NCBI GenBank assembly: GCA_009760855.2
Contig: WPIO01000054.1
Location: forward strand, 2,321,001 to 2,385,000
DNA: 64,000 nt
Source of the DNA: Cristatella mucedo
Lineage: Eukaryota; Bryozoa; Phylactolaemata; Cristatellidae
Direction: 5' to 3'
A model generated the notes under the pieces. The model searched no databases. It was not told the origin of the DNA and worked only from the letters and a program-made list of their open reading frames with translations. The position numbers were made by a program, and so were the translations under genes. Each line of letters starts with the position of its first letter. Positions within the stretch are counted from its first letter, which is position 1. This document shows positions 45,593 through 55,860 of this stretch, piece by piece.

Positions 45593-46314
45593 GTTTGTTG
45601 CCTAATTTTCGTGCGAAAACTGACAAATTCTCGTCTTTTGTATTTTTAAAATTTCATCAGAAAGAATACCAAATGAATCTTGACTCACCTGTATTTACTA
45701 GGCAATCATATAAAATGACAGCAATACAGGGCTTAGAAAGGGGCCAGTGTTCTTGATTTGCAGCTACACTACAAATTGCGCTCCCTAAGAAGCCCCAAAA
45801 ACCAAAGATCTGTCCCGCATCTTATTTTCGTATTTTTCTGTCTTTAGTAACGACATTGTGGGTACAGTGTATCCTGGTGACTGCTCTCTACTCCCTCGTT
45901 TCTGAGTCGTCTCCTCTTGCTCTCACGTTCTTCATTTTTCAAGATGTGTACGTGGAAATAAAGGGAAGCCTTCATCCCTTTTTGGCATAGTTTTTCATGC
46001 GAGCCTGGACCAGCTTCTCGTAGCAGCAGCAGTATAGAGATCATTGCTCAGAAAGCTAGAGATCTAATTTAAAAATACGGCGTCTGAAGACACATTTTAA
46101 TCCATGCCCTTCTTCATCGGTAAATATTCGTCGGATAATTTTCGTCATTTTTCATTCGTGGATCGACGGAGAAACTCCAACATGCCCGACTCCGCCAGCC
46201 ATCTTGAAATTCATCATCATGCAGATACTTGAAAGCTACTGACTCATTTTCTTCAGCGAGGAGAAATTACTCGATTGGGCCCCTACAATGATTTGCAGCG
46301 ACGAATTACTAAGT
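45593..46314. other. No gene recognised
   Basis: AT-rich, no supportable gene. Confidence 0.45.
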
Positions 46315-47262
46315 ACAATGATAATAATATACTTATAATAATAATAATAATGTACTTGATAAAGCGCCCTCAGAGAACTTAATCTCTTTCTAGGCGCTTT
46401 ACATTTGCTGCAAAGGGAAATGCAATTAAATAGTAAGTAAAATCATGCTTACAAAACAAACAAAATGAATGACATGGTTAGGGGTGACATGCACAGGGTC
46501 TGCATGCAAATGTGGTTAGTGGCAGCATGCACAGTGTCAGTACGCATAAGCACGTGAAGGACGAATCACAGGGATCCACTAAATGCTGTCCTAAATAGGT
46601 GTGTTTTTAGGTTCCTTTTAAATGTGGTCAGGTCAGGGGATATTCTGACGCAGGTCGGGAGGGAGTTCCAGGCTTTGGGAGCATACGAACTACATGCACG
46701 ATCTCCGAAGGATTTGAGTTTTGTACGAGGTATTTGTAGGCTGTTGGATTCCGAAAAGCGGATGGTACGATGCTTGGCCTGATGGGGGAATATGTCGGAG
46801 AGATAGGCTGGAGCCATAGAATGAAGGGACCTAAAAGTGAGCGACAAAACCTTGAAGTCAATCCGTTGCTTGACTGGCAGCCAGTGCAGGTCGGCGAGAA
46901 GTGGAGCGATGTGGCAACTGCGACGCTCACGACAGACAAGCCTAGCTGCCGAGTTTTGCACCGGCTGCAATCGCCCGATCGCACATGCCGGTAGGCCAGT
47001 GAGCAGTGAATTGCAGGAGTCGAGACGGGATGTCACGAATGCACGGACCAACTTGGACGTGGTATCCTTATCTAAACAGGCCCGAATTTTAGCAACGTTA
47101 TGTAGCTGAAAGTAGGCAGACTTGATTGCGGAGCTGACGTGGTCGTCTAACGAGAGGGCGCTTTGGAACGTGACGCCTAGATTTCGAGCTGATTCGACAG
47201 GAGGTGTGCATGCTGGCAGAGCCACTGCACTGCAGCATGCTGGCAGAGCCACTTTTTGAGCG
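46315..47262 (-). mobile_element. LX 3' part with intact C-terminal frame
   Basis: The best-kept LX C-terminus: a minus frame of 228 codons (47252-46566) with ESARNLGVTFQSALSLDD, ACLDKDTTSKLVRAFVTSRL, CHIAPLLADLHWLPVKQRI, APKAWNSLPTCVRISPDL and a natural-looking stop. The 3' UTR, terminal stem-loop and (ATT)n tail (46317-46351) follow. The element is 5'-truncated next to an SB copy. A 20-base stretch (catgctggcagagccactgc) is duplicated at its 5' end, near 47210-47260. Confidence 0.9.
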
Positions 47263-47267
47263 TCAGC

Positions 47268-47492
47268 CTTTCACGTTCATTTGTACAGCTACTAATAAAT
47301 AATGGACCTCTTCTTATTTCTTATTTCTTATTTCTTATTTACTTTCTTATTCCCTATCTAGGCCCAAAGAGAACTGAATCTCCTTTCAGTCGGTTCACAC
47401 GTGCCACGGGGCTCGATCGAGCCCACGACAGTCGAGGCCCGACTTTAGTCGGGGCGAGCACCCTAACCACTTGGCCAAACTAGCGCGGCAAT
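47268..47492 (-). mobile_element. SINE family SB with internal (TTATTTC)n expansion
   Basis: Minus copy: 'cgttcatttgtacagc' at the 3' end, an inserted run of ttatttct units (47313-47345), then 'ccaaagagaactgaatctcc', 'ggggctcgatcgagcccacg' and the head 'ccacttggccaaactagcg'. Confidence 0.72.
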
Positions 47493-47918
47493 TTCCAAGG
47501 AACTCCGCCGCATCTCGACGCGTGACCTTTGATCTTCGACCCAGCCTTCTTCGAGGTGCCCTAGAGTATGCCGCCGCGGGGTGAGACCACGGGGTGACTG
47601 ATTCTGCAATGAAGCGGCCCGGCGGCTTCGTATTTCCTGACTGAACTGTCTGTGAATAGGTGCCGCTCACACTCGGGTTAAAGGTATTTAAAAACAGCCT
47701 CGAATAGACCGGCAACCATGTCGAAGAGTAACAGCCAATCTTGTCGAACGAATGAGCGGAGAAAGTGAGCGACGCTTTATCCGATCCGCTTTTTACTCCA
47801 ATTACTTTTCATTCAATAAACTGCGCTCCTTGATCGTAAACGTCACAAGCTTGGCGTCGGACTCGGTAATCGTTCTCCGATCTGATCGTCGACGCGCTTC
47901 CGTTTTGTGGAAAATGCT
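47493..47918. other. No gene recognised
   Basis: Spacer without a recognisable feature. Confidence 0.35.
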
Positions 47919-48258
<340 letters not shown>

Positions 48259-48981
48259 TTAAGATGGCCGATCCCTCTCCGGAGAGAAAGTAAGGACGAG
48301 AGGAGAGTTCAGAGCGTTGCGATACTAGGGTAATGGGTGAAGTGCATGTGTGTACTCGTGATGAGACGCTCGCTTTTTCCACTTCCACCTTTGGAAAAGT
48401 CCACCATGCAAAAGCAGCGGCCGCTGCTTTAGTGGTTCCAGCCGGTTCCAGCCGAATTCGGGCGATAGCAAAACTTCTCTAAGGCTCTTATCTGCCCAGT
48501 CCGAGCCTGTAAGCATCCAGAAGTATTCACCTAAGAAAACGATAGGTCACACTTCACTCATTATCCGGCTTTTTAAAGCGAGAAAGTCAGTCGGTCCTTT
48601 TCTCCGTCACGCAGCAAGATGGCGACAAGTACTTCCTGAAGTTGCGTGCAATAGACGTATAGTTCTACCGTGACTCAGAGAAGCGAGTCCACAGGCAGTA
48701 GCAGCTCTGGTTGCATAATAAATCTCATTTAGTGAGCCCAAATTGTTTAGCTCAACTTTAAGAGTTCCCTTAAAGTGTCCTCAAATGAAACGATCCGCCC
48801 ATGGTTTGTCTTGGGTCCCGATAGGTTCGGAGAAGTGCGCTTCAGGCCTTTTCAGGCCTCCTATATTTTAGCAGGTGCATTCTCATACACGTCAGCGTCT
48901 AAATAAATACATAAATTTATATGGTTACGTAAAGATATAGACGCACCACTAAGAATAAGGCGTAAACATGGCGCTCGATTA
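48259..48981. other. No gene recognised
   Basis: Contains 'ttaagatggccgat' and 'gcaagatggcgac' (YY1-like words) near 48260 and 48617. No supportable gene. Confidence 0.4.
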
Positions 48982-49444
48982 GTCTGCGCGAAACAAGTGT
49001 GAAGAAGTTACAGGTAAATGTGTTTGCTGCTCCAAGAACGTTCAACGCCATTCCTACGCAGTAAGCGACTTTGCTGCCTCATATCTCGGGCGTACTCTTC
49101 CGATCCCAGCTAAAGCCGCTAGCGTTATCGATCGGGAATCTTTGCTTACTTTTAACCTACTCCTAGACCAAGTGAGTTTTAATGATCCAGCTGCGTTGGC
49201 GGCTGTAACAGCAGTTCCCGCCAGGTGACCTCTTTTTCGCGAAGCGGAAACTGACTTGACTGAATGGGAGCGAGACACTTTCTGTTTGGCTCATCTTCTG
49301 CAGAAAGACAGAAAGGGATTCTTTCCGAAACCGATTCCTTTGTCGATGCCAATCAGCGACTGTCGGCTCACTTTTTCCTGCGTAAATTTTAAGGCGGCCT
49401 CTACCTTTCGTCTGCTTTTCGTAGGTCGCGCATTGAGCACGCTC
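48982..49444 (+). pseudogene. Coding-like stretch with one stop, upstream of GPCR3
   Basis: One plus frame runs from about 48982 to the GPCR3 ATG with a single TGA (49226-49228). It reads, in part, NKCEEVTGKCVCCSKNV, SYLGRTLPIPAKAASVI, then after the stop LTEWERDTFCLAHLLQKD. It has no ATG at its start and I recognise no family. It is in frame with GPCR3, but the splice-acceptor-like site at 49424 suggests it is intron or a decayed fragment, not part of the receptor. It could also be chance. Confidence 0.3.
49404..49424 (+). promoter_or_regulatory. Candidate 3' splice acceptor before GPCR3
   Basis: 'cctttcgtctgcttttcgtag' type tract ends in AG at 49424, 20 bases before the ATG, matching the layout of the paralogues. 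Confidence 0.5.
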
Positions 49445-50608
49445 ATGGACTCTCCGGGCACGGAGCTCGCGCTGCTGAACCGAAGCATTGACTTCGACCC
49501 ATCAAACGACTCGAACGGAAATCTCTCTGATGACTCGAATCCAGAAATGGAACACTGCGACGGCTACGGCGAGCGCGAGTTTCTTCAGAGATCAATCTGG
49601 ATTTACGGCGGATATCCGATTCTTGCACTGGGCACCGTCGGACACTTGCTGTCGGTCCTCGTGCTTCTCATCGATCGGAGCATGCGCAAAGTGCCGCTCT
49701 CGACGTATCTGGTGGCAATGTCTCTCGCTGGACTGATCGCTCTGTACGCCGGACTGCTTCCAACCGTTGTCAAATACCATTCCTGCCACCACTTTGTGCT
49801 ACAAGACCAGACGACAGAGACGGGATGTCGTTTGCAAATGGCCGTCATGTACTTCTCGCTTCAGCTGTACTCCTGGATGGAAGCTTGCGTGTCGATGGAA
49901 AGACTTTTCGCAGTTACCAGGCCTCACGACTACAAAGTTCGGTTCACCCAGTTAGGCAACATGCTAGCGACTGCTATCATTGCTTTGATTCTCATCGGGC
50001 TCAACGTCATTCCTTATACGGCCTACGGTTATAATAAAGGAGTCTGCGCAGCCGTCGACAATGATTTGTTCCGGAAGTGGCGACACATTCACACCGCAAT
50101 ATACGCGGCCATACCGGTTGCAGTGATGGTTCCATCTAATGGCTTCACGCTCCGCATTATTTACCGCTCTCCACTTAAGAACAATGCAAACATACGGAAA
50201 GCCAAATCCGTCACAGCTACGATGCTTATCTTAAACGGAGTGTTTGTGGTGACAGCCATTCCGATAATGGTCGGCGACTGGGATAACCTTGACGACAGCT
50301 CACAGGATGCCGTGGTGATAGCGTGGGCCTTCTGTCGCCTGGCGATGTACTTGGGCAGCTCGCTCACCTTTGCCGTCTACCTGGCCGTGTCCACCAAGTA
50401 CAGAAAGGCCCTCGGGGAGCTATTCAATTCTGGCGCAGCGCGCTTGTACGCGGCCGCTTCGGTGCTCTCAGGAGGCGCTTGCGGTAAAAAAGGCAGCGCC
50501 AGTGCATCTCAGCATAAACGAAGGGAGACCAGCAGCACGACCGCAACTTCGGACGGAAAAGTCGAAGGTCAAACGCCCGACGGAACTCTCGCGGAGAGCG
50601 CCGCCTGA
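49445..50608 (+). CDS. GPCR3: atypical rhodopsin-class seven-helix receptor
   Basis: 387 residues from the ATG at 49445. The frame is open 63 codons further up to a TTG, but alignment with GPCR1 and GPCR4 begins near this ATG. N12, N21 and N26 are sequons in an acidic outer tail. Helices at roughly 50-76, 83-107, 127-153, 172-192, 215-239, 255-277 and 292-316. C128 (3.25) pairs with C201; E152-R153 is the helix-3 motif. H67, G96, A271 and T308-F309 stand at 1.50, 2.50, 6.48 and 7.49-7.50; P273 (6.50) and Y312 (7.53) are kept. The membrane-proximal tail (YRKALGEL, SVLSGG) and the distal ETSSTTATSDGK are close to GPCR1 (ESSTIATSAGK), its nearest relative here despite 47 kb and opposite strands. 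Expected to be a cell-surface receptor; ligand unknown. Confidence 0.93.
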   Translation: MDSPGTELALLNRSIDFDPSNDSNGNLSDDSNPEMEHCDGYGEREFLQRSIWIYGGYPILALGTVGHLLSVLVLLIDRSMRKVPLSTYLVAMSLAGLIALYAGLLPTVVKYHSCHHFVLQDQTTETGCRLQMAVMYFSLQLYSWMEACVSMERLFAVTRPHDYKVRFTQLGNMLATAIIALILIGLNVIPYTAYGYNKGVCAAVDNDLFRKWRHIHTAIYAAIPVAVMVPSNGFTLRIIYRSPLKNNANIRKAKSVTATMLILNGVFVVTAIPIMVGDWDNLDDSSQDAVVIAWAFCRLAMYLGSSLTFAVYLAVSTKYRKALGELFNSGAARLYAAASVLSGGACGKKGSASASQHKRRETSSTTATSDGKVEGQTPDGTLAESAA

Positions 50609-51704
50609 TGGCGGTCGGGGCAGCGTGCGCCGGGAACGTAGAACGCAGAGCCGCAGCGGAAGCGGCAACTGCGAGAAGATCCGGCAAAGCCGTGGCGGCG
50701 GCGGCGGCGGCGGCGGGGGGGGGGAGGAGGGGAGGAAGGGGAGGGGGGCAATGTTCGAGCAAAGTTCGAGCAAAGTTCGAGCAAAGTTCGAGCGCACTGC
50801 GAATCGGTCGTCACGTCCTGCCGCGACGCCACGCGACCTCCGAGAAGCTCCGCGGACTCGACACTCTGTGCGCCACGTCCGCGCGCGCGCGCGCACAGCG
50901 CATAGTCTTTCTCAGTACGTGCGACTGTGGAAATTGTCAGATATCTATTGCAAAAACAATTTTCAGTCATTTAGCCGTAACATGCTAGCAGCAGGCGCGC
51001 TCGTGCACGCGGTCAAAAATAGGACGCTCATTCGAAAATTCTTCCGATACAACTATGGAGCCTGCTTCGAAAGTATTATTTCTTTCTTTTTATTAACGTT
51101 AATATTGTGTTCAATAAATGTAATGCTCTCGGACGTTTCTATGTACGCTTGAACGTCAAACTTGAAAAGTTGTGAAATGCAGACGTAGCCTCGAGTACCC
51201 TTGCTCGTTGAGTAAATTTCAACCCTCGAATTAACAATTGTCGCCATCAACACAACCTTGGTGACTATTGCAATATAGACCGCAGGTGCCAGGTTGTGGG
51301 GGGTAGGGGTGCTGGTGAATTCATCATCAGCTCCAGGATTGCAATCTTAAGCGGTGAGCTAGTGTGGAGGTTACAGGAAGACTTCCGCGCATCTGGCATC
51401 TCTGCCTGTAACTACAGGAAGCCCCAGCGAGATTTGAAAAGAACTGTCTGCAATGCTCTCCACGACTCTTACCGAACCAAATGAATGCATCGATTTTCTT
51501 CCAAGCTACATGATTAGTCAGAGCACTAATCTAGTGCTGCGGGACCAGGCGATGATACGTCTTTTTCTCACATTTGATTCGTAACGCCATCCGCTCATCC
51601 GTTCTATAGCATAGTGTATGCAATACTTTTGTTTGATTTGGCTTCATATACTTGATATGCCTTGTAAGAGCATTCTTAAGCACGTCAGTCACACGTATAT
51701 AGGG
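50609..51704. other. 3' flank of GPCR3, CpG-rich then AT-rich
   Basis: CpG-rich to about 50920, with a GGC run near 50695-50720. A long alternative frame (50370-51152) crosses the receptor end and is a shadow. AATAAA at 51113-51118 is a possible polyadenylation signal. No separate gene seen. Confidence 0.45.
50751..50792. repeat. 12-bp tandem repeat downstream of GPCR3
   Basis: Three to four copies of 'gttcgagcaaa' with one further base, ending in 'gttcgagcgc'. Confidence 0.88.
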
Positions 51705-51950
51705 ACGCTTGGCACAAGGCCTCTGCTTTGTACCACCCCGGTCCCAAACTCGTGGGATTGAATTCGGCGGCGGCGGGCGATCCTTAATCGCCGCTGTAAG
51801 GAGTGGTGATAGCCGTAAATTTTCTTATAATAATAATAATAATAATATTGCACTTGATAAAGCGCCCTCAGAGAACTTAATCTCTTACTAGGCACTTTAC
51901 ATTTGCTGCAAAGTGATTCTGTCACCATACAAAAGAGGCTGTTAAATCAG
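51705..51950 (+). mobile_element. SINE family SA interrupted by an LX tail
   Basis: The SA head and body (51705-51827: 'gggattgaattcggcggcgg', 'cgatccttaatcgccgctg') are cut within the segment before the SA 3' end. That end resumes at about 51913 with 'ctgtcaccatacaaaagagg' and 'ctgttaaatcag'. Confidence 0.8.
51828..51912 (-). mobile_element. LX 3' end inserted in an SA SINE
   Basis: On plus: (AAT)n, 'tgcacttgataaagcgccct', 'cagagaacttaatctcttac' and 'ggcactttacatttgctgca'. It is the last 80 bases of LX with its tail, on the minus strand, inside the SA copy. No clear target duplication could be read by eye. Confidence 0.85.
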
Positions 51951-52161
51951 TTGGTATTAAATTAAAATTTAATATATACAACTAAACTGTGCGATGAGAA
52001 GACAAAGTACAGGTCGCAGGTTCCTCGACTAAAACGAATGAAATGCGGAGCCATGTTTTTTTAAATATAGAATACTAATTACGTTACTAGTTTACTACCG
52101 CTAATACGTGGCGCACGCGGTGACTCTTTGTGCCTTCTTCAAGTCACATCAGAGATTGCTG

Positions 52162-52163
<2 letters not shown>

Positions 52164-52206
<43 letters not shown>

Positions 52207-52325
52207 CGTGTGTGTGTGTGTGTGTGTGTGTGCTTGTGTGTTTGTGTGTTTGTGTGTGTGTGTGCGCGCGCACATGCGCGCACGCGTGTGTGTATGTGTA
52301 TGCGTGCGTGCGCGTGTGAGTGCGT
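52164..52325. repeat. (TA)n-(TG)n-(CG-rich) microsatellite
   Basis: About 38 bases of (TA)n, then (TG)n and a mixed GTGCGC tract. Cys/Val frames are artefacts. Confidence 0.95.
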
Positions 52326-52477
52326 GTGCTGGACCGTGCTCTAAATTTTCTGAATTAACTCTATCCTTTATGAGATTCCTCAATCCCTTGATTTGGACGT
52401 GAATTCTGGACATTTTGAAGCTGCGGCTACGGCCAGCGATGCTACGCAGACAGAGAGACAGACAGACAGACAGAGAG

Positions 52478-52673
52478 ACGCTAACCACATTTGCATGCTG
52501 ACCCTGCGCATGTCACCCCTAACCATGTAATTCATTTTGTTTGTTTTTCAAGCATGATTTTACTTACCATTTAATTGCATTTCCCATTGCAGCAAATGTA
52601 AAGCGCCTAGAAAGAGATTAAGTTCTCTGAGGGCGCTTTATCAAGTACATTATTATTATTATTATTATTATTA
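52478..52673 (+). mobile_element. LX 3' end
   Basis: LX 3' UTR from 'cgctaaccacatttgcatgc' through the terminal stem-loop to (ATT)n at 52649-52672. Confidence 0.87.
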
Positions 52674-53299
52674 CGCTGCCGAACAGACAGACAGACGCAG
52701 CCGTAGCGGCGGCGGCGACGCCGAGTAGCGCGAAATGTCGGCCGCGATCATTCAATGCCTCGGTGAAATCCGCTCTGCGTCTCTTATTGCCCGCTATTCA
52801 ATGCTCGAACGGGTGGCCGTCCAGTCTGGCCGAGCTAGGACGTCCGGCTAATCTAAATACGCAAGCCAGGCCGATCCTGAGGCTGAGAAATCCAAACTCG
52901 ATCGCTTTTGAGCGTCGAGGTTCGCTCGAAAGTATTTTCGTAATGTAATGAGATATTATAATTATAATTAAATTGATATAATTAATTAATAATTAATGTA
53001 ATTATAATAATTAAATAATTATAAAATAATTATCCGTGGGAAATTTGGACGGATTTGTGACGGATGGAGAATTTTGAGCAAATTGTGAAAAGCCGTTTGA
53101 TGCGTTTCCTCCCGTGCGGCGGCGGCGCAGTATGATATAACGTCGGTGCTGCTGCACCTTGTGACATGTCACGTGTTAGTTAGTCGGCTTGAAATCTAAT
53201 GCTGAGAGCGAGTGAGCAAAGAGATATAGATAGAGGAAGTGAGATGCAGAGACCGACATAGACAGAGATAAGGAGAAAGAAAGAGACTGCGAAAGTTAG
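52674..53299. other. No gene recognised
   Basis: Short GC-rich part with GGC triplets, then AT-rich 52950-53030. No supportable gene. Confidence 0.45.
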
Positions 53300-53423
53300 A
53301 GAGATAGAGAGAGAGAGAGAGATAGAGAGGGGGAGAGAGAGGGGGAGAGAGAGAGGGAGAGAGAAATAGGGAGAGAGAAAGAGGAGGGACAGAGAGAGAG
53401 AGAGGGAGAGAGAGAGAGAAATA

Positions 53424-53454
<31 letters not shown>

Positions 53455-53460
53455 GGAAAA
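53300..53460. repeat. Interrupted (GA)n tract
   Basis: Purine-rich GA/GGGA low-complexity DNA; frames over it are artefacts. A second, shorter GA run lies at 53733-53760. Confidence 0.93.
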
Positions 53461-54026
53461 GAGAAAGGGAATAAAAAAGGAGACAAAATGTAGTAATAGG
53501 ATACTAATAGTAACGATAACGCGGCGACAAGATCTGCTATTCATAATGCAATATAAATACGACAATGATAGTATTTGTGTACAGTGTTATCTTTCTAGAC
53601 CCCGTTTTTTTCTGTCTAAGCACTGTTCTAAGTCTGTTCTTTCAATGTCTTTCTAAGCACTAGGCACGCGTTGAACAGTAAGCGTGAGCATATTATTAGT
53701 GGCAACAGGGAGAAGGAAAGATAGAGAAAGATTGAGAGAGAGAGAGAGAGAGACGGAGAGACAGCTGGCTGCATAGAATTGCTTGAGATTATGCTATCCA
53801 GACACCCAAAATTAGGACTAATGAGCGGGGCAACCTCTCTGAAGTGTTGGTTGCTTGTGAATGTCTGTTACTTTGGGCTGACAAATTTGCCCCGGTGGCG
53901 GTTCGCTCGCACATATCGAAAAACTTGATCAGGTTCGAGTGTTGCAGCAGGACATTGTTCATTGCCTCTACATTCGGCTGTGAGCGAGTGCAGCTTTTTC
54001 GACACTACAGAAATAAAGCCCCGGAT
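53461..54026. other. 5' flank of GPCR4
   Basis: No separate gene recognised. A 65-codon frame at 53844-54041 is of uncertain meaning. Confidence 0.4.
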
Positions 54027-54055
54027 GGATCCGTTTTTTAGGATCCGTTTTTTAG
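54027..54055 (+). promoter_or_regulatory. Tandem-duplicated splice-acceptor-like site before GPCR4
   Basis: 'gatccgttttttag' occurs twice in a row, giving two T-rich AG ends at 54041 and 54055, the second 12 bases before the ATG. Confidence 0.5.
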
Positions 54056-54067
54056 AGACTGAGAAGC

Positions 54068-55225
54068 ATGGATTTTGAAGACACCTATGGACGCGATCCG
54101 AGCAGTACGACAACAACTGACGGAGCTACGGATGCGTCAGACAGTGTAACGCTGCCGGATGTTTGCGACGGCTACCAAAGCCACGACTTTCTACTGAGGT
54201 CCATCTGGATGTATGGAGGCTATCCGATCCTTGTGCTCGGCACGGTCGGACGTTCCCTATCCATAGATATATATCCCACTCTCATGCTGCTTGCCAGAAG
54301 GTCGCCGAGAGCGCTCTCGCTGACCGCGTTCTTGCTCGCCATGTCCGCGGCGGGTCTCGCGTCACTGTACGTTGGGCTGCTTCCGACCGTCGTCAGCCAT
54401 CACTCGTGCTTTCGCGTGGCGCTCGTGGAAAGGACGAGCGAGCTCGGGTGCCGACTCCGCGCGGCGGCCGTCTACTTCTCGTTTCAGCTGTACTCGTGGA
54501 TGGAAGCCTGCGTCGCCATTGAGCGCGCGTGCGCCGTCCGGCAGCCCCATCAATACCGGGCTTGGTTTACGAAGCGGAACAGCTCCGTAGCGGTCAGCAT
54601 CCTTTGCGCAGCTCTTCTTGTCGCCAGCTACGTTCCCTTTAGAGCGCACGGCTATGTCAACCGGCGGTCGTGCACGGTCGTCGACGCCGATTTATTTCGC
54701 TGGTGGCGATACGCTCATTGCCTCACATGGACATATGGCTTCCGGTCACCACTTCAGCTCGCTTCGAACGCTCTGAAGACGTTGTGCGCGATCTGCCATT
54801 CGAGTCTAAGGAGCACGATCTGCGCTCAGACAGCAAAGCCCGCAGCAGTGATCACGATGCTAGTATTGAACAGAATATTCGTAGTCACATCGATTGCTTT
54901 TATGGTAGCCGACTGGGGAAACCTCGCGGACGGCAGCAGGCACCACGCTACCGTGGAGATCGTGTGGAGCATTTGCCTCTTACTGCTGTACTTGGGAAAT
55001 TCTTTAGCATTTGTCGTGTACCTAGCTGTGACGACGCAGTTTCGAAAGGCCCTCGCCGAGGTCATGGCCGCGGGAAAGGTCATGGACGCGGGAAAGTCGA
55101 GGATCGAGAGGGCGTTCTCAACGCTCCCATGTGGAGCCTATCGGCTAAGAGCTAGATCCGACGGCCAAAATGACGGCAACCGAGAAAGCAGCACCGACGG
55201 AACGTCCAACGGATGTGACGTGTGA
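54068..55225 (+). CDS. GPCR4: diverging seven-helix receptor, possibly decaying
   Basis: 385 residues in one exon from an ATG. C128 (3.25), C202 and E152-R153 are kept. G96, A314-F315 and Y318 stand at 2.50, 7.49-7.50 and 7.53. Compared with the paralogues it has several flaws. R62 replaces the helix-1 H/N, followed by five extra residues (about 66-70, IDIYP) inside helix 1. Helix 5 (218-236) reads LTWTYGFRSPLQLASN where the others have YVVLP(V/A)A; the +1 frame there gives DIWLPV, so two compensating indels are likely. A277 replaces P6.50. An 18-base in-frame duplication (gtcatggcc/gac gcgggaaag, 55062-55097) lengthens the inner tail. The frame remains open to a stop, so it may still be translated, but correct folding is doubtful. 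YVPFRAHGY at the end of helix 4 places it nearest GPCR2. Confidence 0.85.
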   Translation: MDFEDTYGRDPSSTTTTDGATDASDSVTLPDVCDGYQSHDFLLRSIWMYGGYPILVLGTVGRSLSIDIYPTLMLLARRSPRALSLTAFLLAMSAAGLASLYVGLLPTVVSHHSCFRVALVERTSELGCRLRAAAVYFSFQLYSWMEACVAIERACAVRQPHQYRAWFTKRNSSVAVSILCAALLVASYVPFRAHGYVNRRSCTVVDADLFRWWRYAHCLTWTYGFRSPLQLASNALKTLCAICHSSLRSTICAQTAKPAAVITMLVLNRIFVVTSIAFMVADWGNLADGSRHHATVEIVWSICLLLLYLGNSLAFVVYLAVTTQFRKALAEVMAAGKVMDAGKSRIERAFSTLPCGAYRLRARSDGQNDGNRESSTDGTSNGCDV

Positions 55226-55860
55226 TGTCACCGAATTACATTTGGTGCAAAGGAAACGCGAGAAAAAGCCACGTACGACTTCCGTCCATGGCGAGCGAGA
55301 TAAAGATAAAGGGCGAGTGATTATTATCTAATGATAATTATTAGAATCTACTTGTTGGTATTATTATTAATAATTACTATAATTGCTATCGATTTATTAG
55401 CGATTATTTTCTAATAATAATAATAACTGTAGCGAGCGATTCGATAAGGCGCTCTCAGTCTGCCTACTCGGCGGGAGTAGCTAAATGCCAAACGCGCGCG
55501 CAATTCGAGGAGGCGGAAGCGACAGCGGCGCGGCGTCCGCGAAGCTCGCGCCCGCGCCGCTGGCCCTAGCTGCGCCATCGCGAACGCGCCGGCGCGAGCT
55601 CCGACTGCTCCGACCGCTTGTGCAGGTGCCAGTGACGACCTGTCGAACATCTCTGGCCACGCGCCCCCACGCGCGCTCGCGCGCGCGCGCCATTTCGACT
55701 AGCCGTCTTCCGGCGTGCGCCGTCGCTAGGCTTGCGACGGCTCGCGGCAGTCGGCGGTCGGCGTTCGCGCGAACCGCGGCGCTACCGGGGCCGGAAGTGC
55801 GGGAGAGCGCGCGCGCGCTCGCATAGCCGTCGGTGAAAGCCCGAGCGAGCCGCCGCAGCG
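55226..55860. other. 3' flank of GPCR4 and CpG-rich block
   Basis: AT-rich to 55435 (ATT/AAT words, perhaps a worn LX tail on minus), then CpG-rich with a (GC)n-type stretch near 55680. No gene recognised. Confidence 0.4.

Noticed and set aside
49256-49444. N-terminal extension of GPCR3 from a TTG
   Set aside because: Same reasons: no ATG at the start, no match in paralogues, and an acceptor-like site at 49424.
50370-51152. 260-codon plus frame overlapping the end of GPCR3
   Set aside because: It overlaps the receptor in another frame and continues through CpG-rich DNA. The receptor frame is clearly the coding one.
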